This document shows, in pieces, positions 26,069 to 33,611 of a stretch of DNA of 64,000 bases. The notes under the pieces are model-generated. The model was not told the origin of the DNA, made no database searches, and saw only the letters and a list, made by a program, of their open reading frames with translations. Where the stretch lies: positions 744,001-808,000 of the forward strand of contig NZ_JBHUOP010000001.1 of assembly GCF_042683685.1 (NCBI RefSeq), written 5' to 3'. Source of the stretch: Timonella corticicola (GTDB lineage: Bacteria > Actinomycetota > Actinomycetes > Actinomycetales > Cellulomonadaceae). Positions within the stretch are counted from its first letter, which is position 1, and every line of letters starts with the position of its first letter. The translations under genes and the position numbers were made by a program.

Positions 26069-26168
26069 GTGGTTATGTTCCCACGAGCCTCTGACACTGC
26101 TACCAGCTGGGGGCCTAGTCCCCTAATCCAAGAATGCAACGCATTAGAGATGTACGCTTTGTCCGCGC

Positions 26169-26180
26169 AATTGTACAATT
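26169..26180 (+). promoter_or_regulatory. Candidate operator of the Phd-RelE module
   Basis: AATTGTACAATT is a perfect 12-base palindrome ending 5 bases before the antitoxin start codon. The position is right for autorepression by the antitoxin. Confidence 0.55.
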
Positions 26181-26185
26181 GAGCT

Positions 26186-26434
26186 ATGGTCACCATCTCA
26201 GCCTCGCAGGCACGCAAGAACTTTGCTGAAGCCATTCGTCAAACGCGCGTCTCGCCCGTAACCATCGAACGGCGAGGGCATCGAGAAGCTGTCATCATTG
26301 CACCCGAACTCTTTGACCAGTTTGTCGAAGCCACCGAGGAACTCGAAGATATTGCTCGATTCGACCAAGCAATGGCCGAAGAAGGCGACAATATCCCGTG
26401 GGAGCAGGTTAAAGCCGATCTAGGGTGGGCATGA
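26186..26434 (+). CDS. Phd/YefM-family antitoxin
   Basis: An 82-residue antitoxin. The N-terminal DNA-binding fold reads VTISASQARKNFAEAIRQTR, followed by VTIERRGHREAVIIAPELF, the family signature, and an acidic toxin-binding C-terminus. ATG at 26186 lacks a ribosome site. Its stop overlaps the toxin start as ATGA. With the next gene it forms a module inserted between the two SatD-system genes on the opposite strand. Confidence 0.92.
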   Translation: MVTISASQARKNFAEAIRQTRVSPVTIERRGHREAVIIAPELFDQFVEATEELEDIARFDQAMAEEGDNIPWEQVKADLGWA

Positions 26435-26688
26435 ACTATCGGGTTGAAGTACGACCGTCCGCTGTTAGGGCTCTTCGTAAAGTCCATCCCAAGGATAGAT
26501 CCCGCATCCAAGGCGCAATCACACTGCTCGCACAGTATCCGCGCCCTCTTGGGGCAATTAGCCTGAAAGGACGCGACGGCTATCGTGTGCGAGTGGGCGA
26601 TTACAGAATCATCTATACGATCCAGGATCATGTTCTGCTGGTGGTTGTAGTAGATCTGGGACACAGCAAAGAGATTTATACGCGCTAG
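26431..26688 (+). CDS. RelE-family mRNA interferase toxin
   Basis: An 85-residue RelE toxin: NYRVEVRPSAVRALRKVHPKDR at the start, then LKGRDGYRVRVGDYRIIYTI and VVVDLGHSKEIY. The arginine-rich core strands match ribosome-dependent mRNA cleavage enzymes. ATG at 26431 overlaps the antitoxin stop; a GTG six bases earlier is less likely. Confidence 0.92.
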   Translation: MNYRVEVRPSAVRALRKVHPKDRSRIQGAITLLAQYPRPLGAISLKGRDGYRVRVGDYRIIYTIQDHVLLVVVVDLGHSKEIYTR

Positions 26689-26730
26689 GCGACGCCCCGA
26701 ACCGCCCTCCAGAAACGATCTGCTCAAACT

Positions 26731-27357
26731 TTAAGTGGGTGAATCAGCGCGAAGGAGGAGGCGTTGGAGCAGAGGGTAGATCGCCTGCTCTTCATCGAAA
26801 GCTGCACCTTTGAGGCGCTTCGAGATTGCCGCGGCAGAAACACCGAGAGCATCCGCCGCATCAGCTTGGGTGGCTCCGGTCAGCTCACCGTGGTCATTCA
26901 CGAGCAGGTCGACAGCCTGCCATGCAGCCTCGGAACGCGTCCGCCAGGTCAAGCCGATTAGCCGTAGAAGTGCTTGGAGATGTTGAGCCGCCTCAGGGTT
27001 GTCGGAACGCACAGACGCAGGAACGCTACCGCGCTGAATCTTCGCGTCTTCAACGGCTTCACGTGCATGGATGAACGCCTGACCGTTTCCCTCAACGGAG
27101 GTTGCAGGCATCGGCTGCTGGATTCCCCCGACGCCTATCCCGACATACCAGTTCCCAAGTCGTAGCAGTCGACGCGAGCATGCAACAACTGCAGTTGGCG
27201 ACGTCAGAACCCCTTGGATTTCGTCACCAATCGTGCGGGTGAAAGGCAGCGCAACTCCCTTGCGTCCGTGCAACACACGCTCAAGGGAGTTGAGCACTTC
27301 AGGCACGAGGTCGCTACTGGAACGACTACCTTGCTGATCCACCGTCATCACAAACAT
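26731..27357 (-). CDS. SatD-family protein with C-terminal helix-turn-helix
   Basis: The 208 residues match the SatD family by pattern: TVDQQGSRSS near residues 5-14, TIGDEIQGVLTSP at 42-54, then WYVGIGVGGI at 70-79 and GQAFIHAREAVEDA at 92-105. The C-terminus holds a clear helix-turn-helix, TQADAADALGVSAAAISKRL (about 163-182). SatD was named for an acid-tolerance locus of Streptococcus; its biochemistry is not established. The spacing of the N-terminal motifs is reminiscent of nucleotidyl-cyclase folds, which is inference only. ATG at 27357; two identical palindromes lie directly upstream and probably bind the protein itself. Confidence 0.8.
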   Translation of the reverse strand: MFVMTVDQQGSRSSSDLVPEVLNSLERVLHGRKGVALPFTRTIGDEIQGVLTSPTAVVACSRRLLRLGNWYVGIGVGGIQQPMPATSVEGNGQAFIHAREAVEDAKIQRGSVPASVRSDNPEAAQHLQALLRLIGLTWRTRSEAAWQAVDLLVNDHGELTGATQADAADALGVSAAAISKRLKGAAFDEEQAIYPLLQRLLLRADSPT

Positions 27358-27362
27358 AAATC

Positions 27363-27404
27363 AACCCTATAGGGTTAACTTTGCAGAATCAACCCTATAG
27401 GGTT
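27363..27404 (-). promoter_or_regulatory. Two identical operator palindromes upstream of the SatD gene
   Basis: AACCCTATAGGGTT occurs at 27363-27376 and 27391-27404, 28 bases centre to centre. Each contains a TATAGG, -10-like hexamer. The proximal copy ends 5 bases before the start codon and provides the only Shine-Dalgarno-like bases (TAGGG), so a bound protein would block both promoter and ribosome site. Confidence 0.8.
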
Positions 27405-27463
27405 AATTTATTGACGACGAGCCGATGCGCCCCAGCATGCGTTCCACTTCCAGCGACGTGCGG

Positions 27464-27907
27464 CTACTTGCGCAATGCGGCGATAGCAGAGATCGCCAGA
27501 CGGTAGGAGTCGAATCCAAATCCTGCGATGGTTCCGGTAGCTATGCCACCAACCACCGAGTTGTGACGAAACTCCTCACGAGCGTACGGATTGGAGATGT
27601 GCACCTCAACAAGGTGGTGCCCACCCTTGGTGATCATAGCGGCGGCATCTCGGATCGCGTAGGAAAAGTGGGTGAACGCGGCCGGGTTCAACACCACATC
27701 GCTACCTGCGTCAACGGCCTCGTGAATCCACGCGATCATCTCGGCCTCGTTATCAGTCTGACGCACCTGCGCACTCAAGCCTGCCTCAGATGCCCAGCTT
27801 TCACACCGTTCAACCAGATCGGCAAAACTCAGCGAACCGTACACGTCTGGTTCGCGCACCCCCAGACGGCCAAGGTTGGGACCGTTCAATACCAGGACGT
27901 CTGCCAT
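27464..27907 (-). CDS. aroQ: 3-Dehydroquinate dehydratase, type II
   Basis: Third step of the shikimate pathway. The short flavodoxin-like enzyme shows LNGPNLGRLG at the N-terminus, the catalytic tyrosine in EPDVYGS, NPAAFTHFSYAIRDA and EVHISNPYAREEFRHNS. The open frame reaches 27940; ATG at 27907, 5 bases behind AGGAG, gives the normal 147 residues. It is the last gene of the aro unit. Confidence 0.96.
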   Translation of the reverse strand: MADVLVLNGPNLGRLGVREPDVYGSLSFADLVERCESWASEAGLSAQVRQTDNEAEMIAWIHEAVDAGSDVVLNPAAFTHFSYAIRDAAAMITKGGHHLVEVHISNPYAREEFRHNSVVGGIATGTIAGFGFDSYRLAISAIAALRK

Positions 27908-28014
27908 ACCTACTCCTACATCTTCCTTTGGTGAGATCAACGGTGGTCACCACCGGACAATGGCGATCTATGCCGAGCCTCCGCGACAGATCAAGGATCT
28001 GCATCATGCGGAGA

Positions 28015-29148
28015 TCAGAGAAACACCTTCTGCGAGGTCGGTGCAGGATCACTCGACACCTCAGCATATGCCGACACCAGCAGCATCGGGTCTGGACCTT
28101 CAAGACGCACAGGCTTGCCAATATCCTCAAGCACAACGAAACGCAACAGGTCTCCACGAGACTTTTTATCTCGTCGCATAGCCGAGAGCAGCGCCTCCCA
28201 CTTATCCCCCCGGTACGTGATGGGCAGACCAACAGACACCAGAATGGAACGCATGCGTTCCACGATGGATTCATCCAGTTTACCTGCGAGCCGGGATAGC
28301 TCGGCTGCAAACACCATACCCACCGAGACGGCCGCGCCGTGACGCCACGAGTAGCGCTCAGTCAGCTCAATCGCGTGACCAAAGGTGTGCCCATAATTGA
28401 GGATTTCTCGCAATGACGCCTCGCGCAGGTCAGCCGAAACAACCTCAGCCTTCACCGCGATGGAACGCTCAACAAGTTCATGCACGACAGGCCAGATCTT
28501 CTCGGCGGATTCTGGCCAATTCTTCAACGCCTCGGCGTTCTCCTCGACCAACCGCAAGATCTCGGGGTCTGCGATGAAACCGGTCTTGATGACCTCACCA
28601 AGTCCAGCGATAAAGTCCCACTTCGGCAGGGTCTCAAGCGCAGCCAAATCGCACAGCACGCCACTCGGACTGTGGAATGCTCCCACCAGGTTCTTGCCCT
28701 CAGCCGTGTTGATACCCGTCTTGCCGCCAACCGCGGCATCGACCATCGCAAGCAGCGTGGTTGGGATCTGGATAACCTTGATCCCGCGCAGCCAGGTTGC
28801 AGCGACGAAGCCCGCAAGGTCGGTGGTTGCTCCCCCACCCAGACCGATGATCGCATCGGAACGAGTGAAGTCAGACTGTCCAAGGATCTGCCACGCAAAC
28901 GCGGCAACCTGAACGTTCTTGGCTTCCTCGGCATCCGGGATGACAGCCAGAAGCGCGGTATACCCCTGGGCCTCAAGGTCCTCCCGCACGGCGGTAGCGG
29001 TGGCCTCGAGTGCCTCAGGGTGCATGATGAGCACCTTCTTGACATCCTCACCAAGGAGAGCTGGAAGTTCACCGAGGAGGTTCTTCCCAATCACGACATC
29101 GTAGGTGCGTTCGGCTGTCACTGTTACGCGGGTGGGTGTTGCGTTCAT
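28015..29148 (-). CDS. aroB: 3-Dehydroquinate synthase
   Basis: Converts DAHP to dehydroquinate using NAD and a divalent metal. Motifs include IGLGGGATTDLAGFVAATWLRG (NAD and substrate site), GKTGINTAEGKNLVGAFHSP, and the metal histidines in LNYGHTFGHAIE and WRHGAAVSVGM. The open frame extends far upstream through the aroK region, but ATG at 29148 sits behind a perfect AAAGGAGAACC site and gives 377 residues. Confidence 0.97.
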   Translation of the reverse strand: MNATPTRVTVTAERTYDVVIGKNLLGELPALLGEDVKKVLIMHPEALEATATAVREDLEAQGYTALLAVIPDAEEAKNVQVAAFAWQILGQSDFTRSDAIIGLGGGATTDLAGFVAATWLRGIKVIQIPTTLLAMVDAAVGGKTGINTAEGKNLVGAFHSPSGVLCDLAALETLPKWDFIAGLGEVIKTGFIADPEILRLVEENAEALKNWPESAEKIWPVVHELVERSIAVKAEVVSADLREASLREILNYGHTFGHAIELTERYSWRHGAAVSVGMVFAAELSRLAGKLDESIVERMRSILVSVGLPITYRGDKWEALLSAMRRDKKSRGDLLRFVVLEDIGKPVRLEGPDPMLLVSAYAEVSSDPAPTSQKVFL

Positions 29149-29194
29149 GGTTCTCCTTTGGCGAAGCGACACGCAAGCTGGTGCGCCACGAATT

Positions 29195-29725
29195 CTAGGC
29201 GAGTCGGGCAAGTTCCGCGGAAATCGCCTGCGCGACTTCCTGCGGGCTTTTACCGTCGGTGAGGATCTGAAAGTTCGCAACCGCCTCGTAGGTGGGACGA
29301 CGCTGATCCATGAGGATTTTCCACTGAGCTCGCGGGTTGCCGAGCAGTAATGGACGAGCCTGATTAAATCCCACACGCGGAGCAGCATGCGATAGCGTGA
29401 CGTCGAGAAAAACCACCAGTCCACCCTGCGAACGGTAACGGGCTAGATTCTCCTGGGTTTCCTCACGCATAATGGCCCCGCCGCCAAGCGCCAGAACCCC
29501 ATCATGCGAGGTCAGCGCCGCAGCTACGGCGGCAACTTCAAGTTCTCGAAACGCGGCCTCCCCGTCATCGATGAAGATGTCAGAGATCGGTTTACCGGCG
29601 TTCGCTTCAACGTCCTGGTCCGTGTCACGTACCTGAACGCCCTTGAGACGAGAAAGTACCTTAGCAACGGTGGACTTCCCGGCTCCGGGAGGTCCGGCAA
29701 GCACGACGAGTGGTTGGGTTGCCAT
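29195..29725 (-). CDS. aroK: Shikimate kinase
   Basis: Phosphorylates shikimate at O3. A P-loop AGPPGAGKST is at residues 10-19, the shikimate-binding DTDQDVE near 34-40, LALGGGAIM near 79-87, and the lid arginine in FNQARPLLLGNPRAQW. Length (176 residues) is standard. It is 61 bases downstream of aroC and 46 bases upstream of aroB. Confidence 0.96.
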   Translation of the reverse strand: MATQPLVVLAGPPGAGKSTVAKVLSRLKGVQVRDTDQDVEANAGKPISDIFIDDGEAAFRELEVAAVAAALTSHDGVLALGGGAIMREETQENLARYRSQGGLVVFLDVTLSHAAPRVGFNQARPLLLGNPRAQWKILMDQRRPTYEAVANFQILTDGKSPQEVAQAISAELARLA

Positions 29726-29786
29726 TAGTTCTCAGCACACCTGTTTCAAGTTCGAGGCAGTCAGTGGTGGGTTCGCACGCGATGAG

Positions 29787-31001
29787 TTATCGCATGTTCT
29801 CTGGAATGGAGTCGAGGTATGCACGGTAGTTGCGGCGGGTCTCAACCACGGAATCGCCACCGAACTTCTCAAGCGCAGCAGCAGCGAGAGTCAACGCAAC
29901 CATAGCCTCGGCAACAACAGCGGCAGGCGGCACAGCGCACACATCAGAACGCTGATGCTGTGCGGTCGCGACCTCACCGGTAGCGGTATCAATCGTGGCG
30001 AGAGCGCGAGGCACAGTCGAGATCGGCTTCATCGCGGCACGAACGCGAATGACCTCACCGTTGGACATACCACCCTCGATGCCGCCAGCGCGGTTGGACT
30101 TGCGGACGATACCGTCAGGACCGGGCTCGATCTCGTCGTGAGCCTGCGAACCACGACGGGTTGCGGTCAGAAAACCGTCACCGACCTCAACGCCCTTGAT
30201 CGCCTGAATGCCCATGAGAGCGGCAGCCAACTTCGAGTCGAGGCGCAACTCGCCCTGAATGTAGGTTCCGACACCAGATGGCACGCCGTAGGCGAGGACC
30301 TCGACAACACCGCCAAGAGTGTCTCCATCCTTGTGGCACTGATCGATCTCGGCGACCATGGCGTCAGAGGTTTCCTTGTGGAAGCAGCGCACCGGGTCAG
30401 CATCCAGGTATGCAACATCGCGTGCAGTTGGCAGTTCAGCGTCACGCGGTGCGCTTACCGGACCAATCGCCACGACATGCGATACGAGTTCAATGCCGAA
30501 AGCCTGCTTCAGGAACTTCGCCGCAACAGTTCCGAGTGCCACGCGGGTCGCGGTCTCGCGCGCTGAGGCGCGCTCCAACACCGGACGGGCATCGTCGAAA
30601 CCATACTTGCGCATACCGACAAGATCCGCGTGCCCGGGACGAGGGCGCGTAATCTTGCGGTTGCGTGCGATCTCGCGGACATCGCCCTTGCCAGCGTCGA
30701 CCATAAGCGCCGACTCGTCGACAGGGTCAGCGGACATGACGTCCACCCACTTGGGCCACTCAGTGTTACCGATTTCGATGGCCATTGGGCCGCCCTGGCT
30801 GACGCCGTGGCGCAGTCCCGCGAGGACGCGTACTTCGTCCTTCTCAAACTTCATACGTGCGCCGCGACCATGGCCGAGGCGCCGACGCGCAAGCGCATCT
30901 TGGATATCGGAGGTCACAACCTCTACTCCAGCAGGGAGGCCCTCAATGATTCCAACGAGCGCGGGGCCGTGCGACTCACCTGATGTGATCCAACGAAGCA
31001 T
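29787..31001 (-). CDS. aroC: Chorismate synthase
   Basis: Last step of the shikimate pathway, needing reduced FMN. It has the N-terminal signature WITSGESHGPALVGIIEG, GRGARMKFEKDEVRVL, SARETATRVALGTVAAKFL and the C-terminal signature RSDVCAVPPAAVVAEAM. The open frame starts at 31166, but MLRWITSGESHG at 31001 is the family start; AGGGGA is just upstream. This gives 404 residues. First gene of aroC-aroK-aroB-aroQ. Confidence 0.97.
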   Translation of the reverse strand: MLRWITSGESHGPALVGIIEGLPAGVEVVTSDIQDALARRRLGHGRGARMKFEKDEVRVLAGLRHGVSQGGPMAIEIGNTEWPKWVDVMSADPVDESALMVDAGKGDVREIARNRKITRPRPGHADLVGMRKYGFDDARPVLERASARETATRVALGTVAAKFLKQAFGIELVSHVVAIGPVSAPRDAELPTARDVAYLDADPVRCFHKETSDAMVAEIDQCHKDGDTLGGVVEVLAYGVPSGVGTYIQGELRLDSKLAAALMGIQAIKGVEVGDGFLTATRRGSQAHDEIEPGPDGIVRKSNRAGGIEGGMSNGEVIRVRAAMKPISTVPRALATIDTATGEVATAQHQRSDVCAVPPAAVVAEAMVALTLAAAALEKFGGDSVVETRRNYRAYLDSIPENMR

Positions 31002-31085
31002 TCCCCTATCATTCCACCTTTCGCCATGTAAACGCGCCTCTGACCGTGATCTGGACTCAAAGTGCCGACATCGGCATGGTTCTAT

Positions 31086-31220
31086 CGTGGGCTGGATTCG
31101 TCTGAGTGTGCAGGAAATTGCTGCGCGGTGCAGCAATTTCCTGCACACTTTAAACCTGCGGCTCATGTTCCTGAGGCGGCTGATTGCCGACGATCCCCCT
31201 AGTCCGTAGTCCAGCCCACG
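31086..31220. repeat. Nested inverted repeats between aroC and hipA
   Basis: Inner arms AGTGTGCAGGAAATTGCTG (31105-31123) and its exact complement (31131-31149) are separated by 7 bases. Outer arms CGTGGGCTGGA (31086-31096) and TCCAGCCCACG (31210-31220) enclose them. The hipA stop lies 36 bases beyond, so it may end hipBA transcription. Confidence 0.75.
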
Positions 31221-31256
31221 TGTCCCAGAGCGCTAATCTCATGCCATCGCGTCTTA

Positions 31257-32495
31257 CTACCTCTGCGTAATAGCCTGCAAAGCCTTGAGTCGGCTGTCTA
31301 TCGCATATGCCATCATTGAAAGTTCCCGCCCAGGGACTGCGTTGTTACGAGCATAATCACGCCACCCGGCCAACCTCTGACAAACATCCGCGATGATGCC
31401 CACTGCCTGTGGCTGTGTGAGATCGCAATCTTGGGCGAGAGCTAGCAGTCCGTCCGGCTCATCGTTGAGGATGTCTGCCCCACAGATTGTTGTGGATCGA
31501 CTACGCGCCAAGTCTGGATTTGGGTTTACATCGAAAACAGGACTCAGCCGCCACAAGTCTCCATCATTGAGCAGCCCATGATTACGAAGGTGGTCATCAG
31601 TGTTTCCGATTGCAACACTCACCGCCACTCGGTGAAACAACTCCCTCAGATCCTGTTTTGGATTCGATGAGATGTCCCTTACCGCTTGCGCAATATCGAC
31701 ATAATCTCGTTGTTCTCCATCACGAGATTGTGTTGCCGTCATCGCGCTAATGTAGCCGATCCGTTCGCCAGTGCGAGTTCGGTCAAAACGGCGCAGAACC
31801 AGCACACTGCGGTCCCCGATTCGAGCAAGTATGCGTTCGGGCGTACGTACACCCGCCACTTCGAGCAGGTCAAGCGCGGTGGCTTCCCAAGCCATTACAT
31901 CCCAGCCGTCACTGGAATGTGGGAACTTGGCTATTGCCAAACCACCATCGTCTAAACGGACGGAAGCTTTCGGCCGAGCGCCACCCAATCCTGTTGTCCC
32001 GGTATCAAGCAGTTGTTTCACCGCAGGTGCTGAGTCATCTGTCGAGACCAGTTCATCACTCGCCCGCAACAGGGTTGGAAGTGCTATAAGTTTGGGGACA
32101 GTTGAAGGCTTGCCAAGAAACTCTGTGGCGTCAACGTATCGAAATCGGAGTGCTCCTTGCCGCGTGTCATCGCTAACACCCAGCAAGAAGTCAAGGTCAT
32201 CGAGACTACGCGGCACCCGACCTTCTTCGCGTGCTACGACCCTTTCGGCCTTTTCGATTAAGTTTCTACCCCATCTATCGGGCGCTGTATCCGCAAACGA
32301 GCCAGGTAGTCCTTGTTGATGCTGCGAACCAGTTACTAGCATGAATGCAGGGTCGATGTTCGGTCCACCCACTGCTAGATAGGTGGGGTCATAGAGGAAG
32401 GTAGTCGAGATTACGCGACGTTGGCGTGTGAAATGAGCCCGTCCAACTAAGCGATCTCCATCAACCTGTGCGAGATACACCTCTACAGCAGTCAT
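31257..32495 (-). CDS. hipA: HipA-family serine/threonine kinase toxin
   Basis: HipA kinases phosphorylate a tRNA synthetase or another target and cause growth arrest. The 412 residues show a glycine-rich loop GLGGARPKASV (169-179), the ATP lysine in AIAKFP (187-192), the catalytic loop GNTDDHLRNHG (297-307) and the metal-binding SPVFDVNP (318-325). The N-terminal HipA_N region is complete. ATG at 32495 overlaps the hipB stop as ATGA. The target cannot be inferred from sequence. Confidence 0.93.
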   Translation of the reverse strand: MTAVEVYLAQVDGDRLVGRAHFTRQRRVISTTFLYDPTYLAVGGPNIDPAFMLVTGSQHQQGLPGSFADTAPDRWGRNLIEKAERVVAREEGRVPRSLDDLDFLLGVSDDTRQGALRFRYVDATEFLGKPSTVPKLIALPTLLRASDELVSTDDSAPAVKQLLDTGTTGLGGARPKASVRLDDGGLAIAKFPHSSDGWDVMAWEATALDLLEVAGVRTPERILARIGDRSVLVLRRFDRTRTGERIGYISAMTATQSRDGEQRDYVDIAQAVRDISSNPKQDLRELFHRVAVSVAIGNTDDHLRNHGLLNDGDLWRLSPVFDVNPNPDLARSRSTTICGADILNDEPDGLLALAQDCDLTQPQAVGIIADVCQRLAGWRDYARNNAVPGRELSMMAYAIDSRLKALQAITQR

Positions 32496-32779
32496 CGGGC
32501 TCGGGTCCTTGTCAGTTTTTCTGCACGGAGCCGCCCAATATCGCTATCAAGTGGATCGATTGAAGCAACTACTTGATCGAGGATACCTAGGGCTCTCAGC
32601 ACTTGTGTGACGCTGTTGAAGCTGACGTTTGGGTTGCCTGTCTCTATTTTTCGCAGTGTCGCTCGAGTTATCCCGGCACGTTGGGAAACCTGCTCGGCGG
32701 TAAGCCCAAGGACCATACGCCAGCCACGCACATGCTCACCAAACGTACTGACCTGTCGCTCAATCCGATAGCCTGCCAT
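32492..32779 (-). CDS. hipB: HipB-family antitoxin (XRE helix-turn-helix)
   Basis: A 95-residue Cro/C1-type DNA-binding protein: LGLTAEQVSQRAGITRATLRKIE is the helix-turn-helix at about 24-46, followed by an oligomerisation segment and a basic tail. ATG at 32779. It would hold HipA inactive and repress the operon through the palindrome upstream. Confidence 0.93.
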   Translation of the reverse strand: MAGYRIERQVSTFGEHVRGWRMVLGLTAEQVSQRAGITRATLRKIETGNPNVSFNSVTQVLRALGILDQVVASIDPLDSDIGRLRAEKLTRTRAR

Positions 32780-32792
32780 GATACATTCCCCT

Positions 32793-32822
32793 CTTTTATG
32801 GATACCATCTTATCCATAAAAG
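32793..32822 (-). promoter_or_regulatory. Candidate HipB operator
   Basis: CTTTTATGGAT (32793-32803) and its exact complement ATCCATAAAAG (32812-32822) are separated by 8 bases, 13 bases upstream of hipB. The 8-base spacer equals that of the E. coli hip operators (TATCC-N8-GGATA), with the half-sites in the opposite order. Confidence 0.7.
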
Positions 32823-33058
32823 ACTTTTACGAGCAACATATTAACCATTAAAAACGTCCCCCTGAGCCTTCACCCACCATAAGCCGTTTAGGTCGCATGA
32901 CCGTAGCGTGAAGGGCGTAGTTCAGCGAATATGCAAGCGCACCTCTCACCGGATACTTCCTCCCATGTGCAAAAACGCAGGTAATTGGTGTTATTAGATT
33001 CGTGCCATCTGCAGTTCGTGATGGTCTCGTCCAGTGCCAGACATGATCAGGAGTTGAA

Positions 33059-33421
33059 GTGAAGAATCTGAAACATCACCTCCTTGTGTTTGACCGGAGT
33101 GAAGACAAGTGGACCCACACCGAATTTGATGTGAGCGACGCGGAGTTGGCCACGGCCAAGTATCGGCACGCTGAACAGTTTTTTGCCAACAACCCGATGG
33201 TGGACGTTATTTTGGTCGCTTCAAAGTCTTTAGCCGCACTCAGCCGTGAAAGCGTTATTCAGGTGAACACTGAGTCCACAGGATCTTCTGCCGCCAAGCC
33301 CCTCAAGAGAGACGAGGGGTCATCCAATCAGATTCGGGCACTTGAGCGCTTGGCCGAACGCCGCATCGAGAACTTGATTGCGCTTCGTGCAGAGAATTCA
33401 GGCGCAGCAAAGCAGCAATAG
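33059..33421 (+). CDS. Hypothetical protein, 120 residues
   Basis: I do not recognise this gene. GTG at 33059 follows AGGAG by 5 bases, and a rho-independent terminator follows the stop, so it looks like a real single-gene unit. The first 75 residues look like a small alpha/beta domain (HLLVFDRSEDKWTHTEFDVSD; VDVILVASKSLAALS); the last 45 are a charged helix (RALERLAERRIENLIALRAE). There is no signal peptide or membrane segment. It stands between hipBA and the surface-protein gene, convergent with the latter. Confidence 0.65.
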   Translation: MKNLKHHLLVFDRSEDKWTHTEFDVSDAELATAKYRHAEQFFANNPMVDVILVASKSLAALSRESVIQVNTESTGSSAAKPLKRDEGSSNQIRALERLAERRIENLIALRAENSGAAKQQ

Positions 33422-33443
33422 CTAACTCACAAGGCCCCAACAG

Positions 33444-33501
33444 AAGCACCTTCGGTGCGGAGACCTGAGGATCATCCGTCATCGAAGGTGCTTTGTTTTA
33501 T
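33444..33501 (+). terminator. Terminator after the 120-residue hypothetical gene
   Basis: AAGCACCTTCG (33444-33454) pairs with CGAAGGTGCTT (33483-33493), and TTGTTTTAT follows. A 28-base loop is unusually long. Confidence 0.7.
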
Positions 33502-33553
33502 GGGAACTTCCACGAAGGTGAAATGCAGCCTTGCTAGGGGTCCAATAGCATCG

Positions 33554-33595
33554 CCATCTGCCTTGGCGCGGCATGTACCGCGCCAAGGCAGATGG
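33554..33595. terminator. Bidirectional hairpin between convergent genes
   Basis: Perfect 18-bp arms (33554-33571 and 33578-33595) surround CATGTA. It begins 17 bases past the stop of the minus-strand surface-protein gene. No U-run follows on either strand. Confidence 0.65.
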
Positions 33596-33611
33596 CTGCT
33601 TTCAGTTGAGT

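Noticed and set aside
29149..29424. Extended aroB frame reaching into aroK
   Set aside because: A perfect ribosome site before ATG 29148 and overlap with aroK show the upstream part is noncoding in this frame.
31002..31166. Extended aroC N-terminus
   Set aside because: It runs through the inverted repeat, and the family start MLRWITSGESHG is at 31001.
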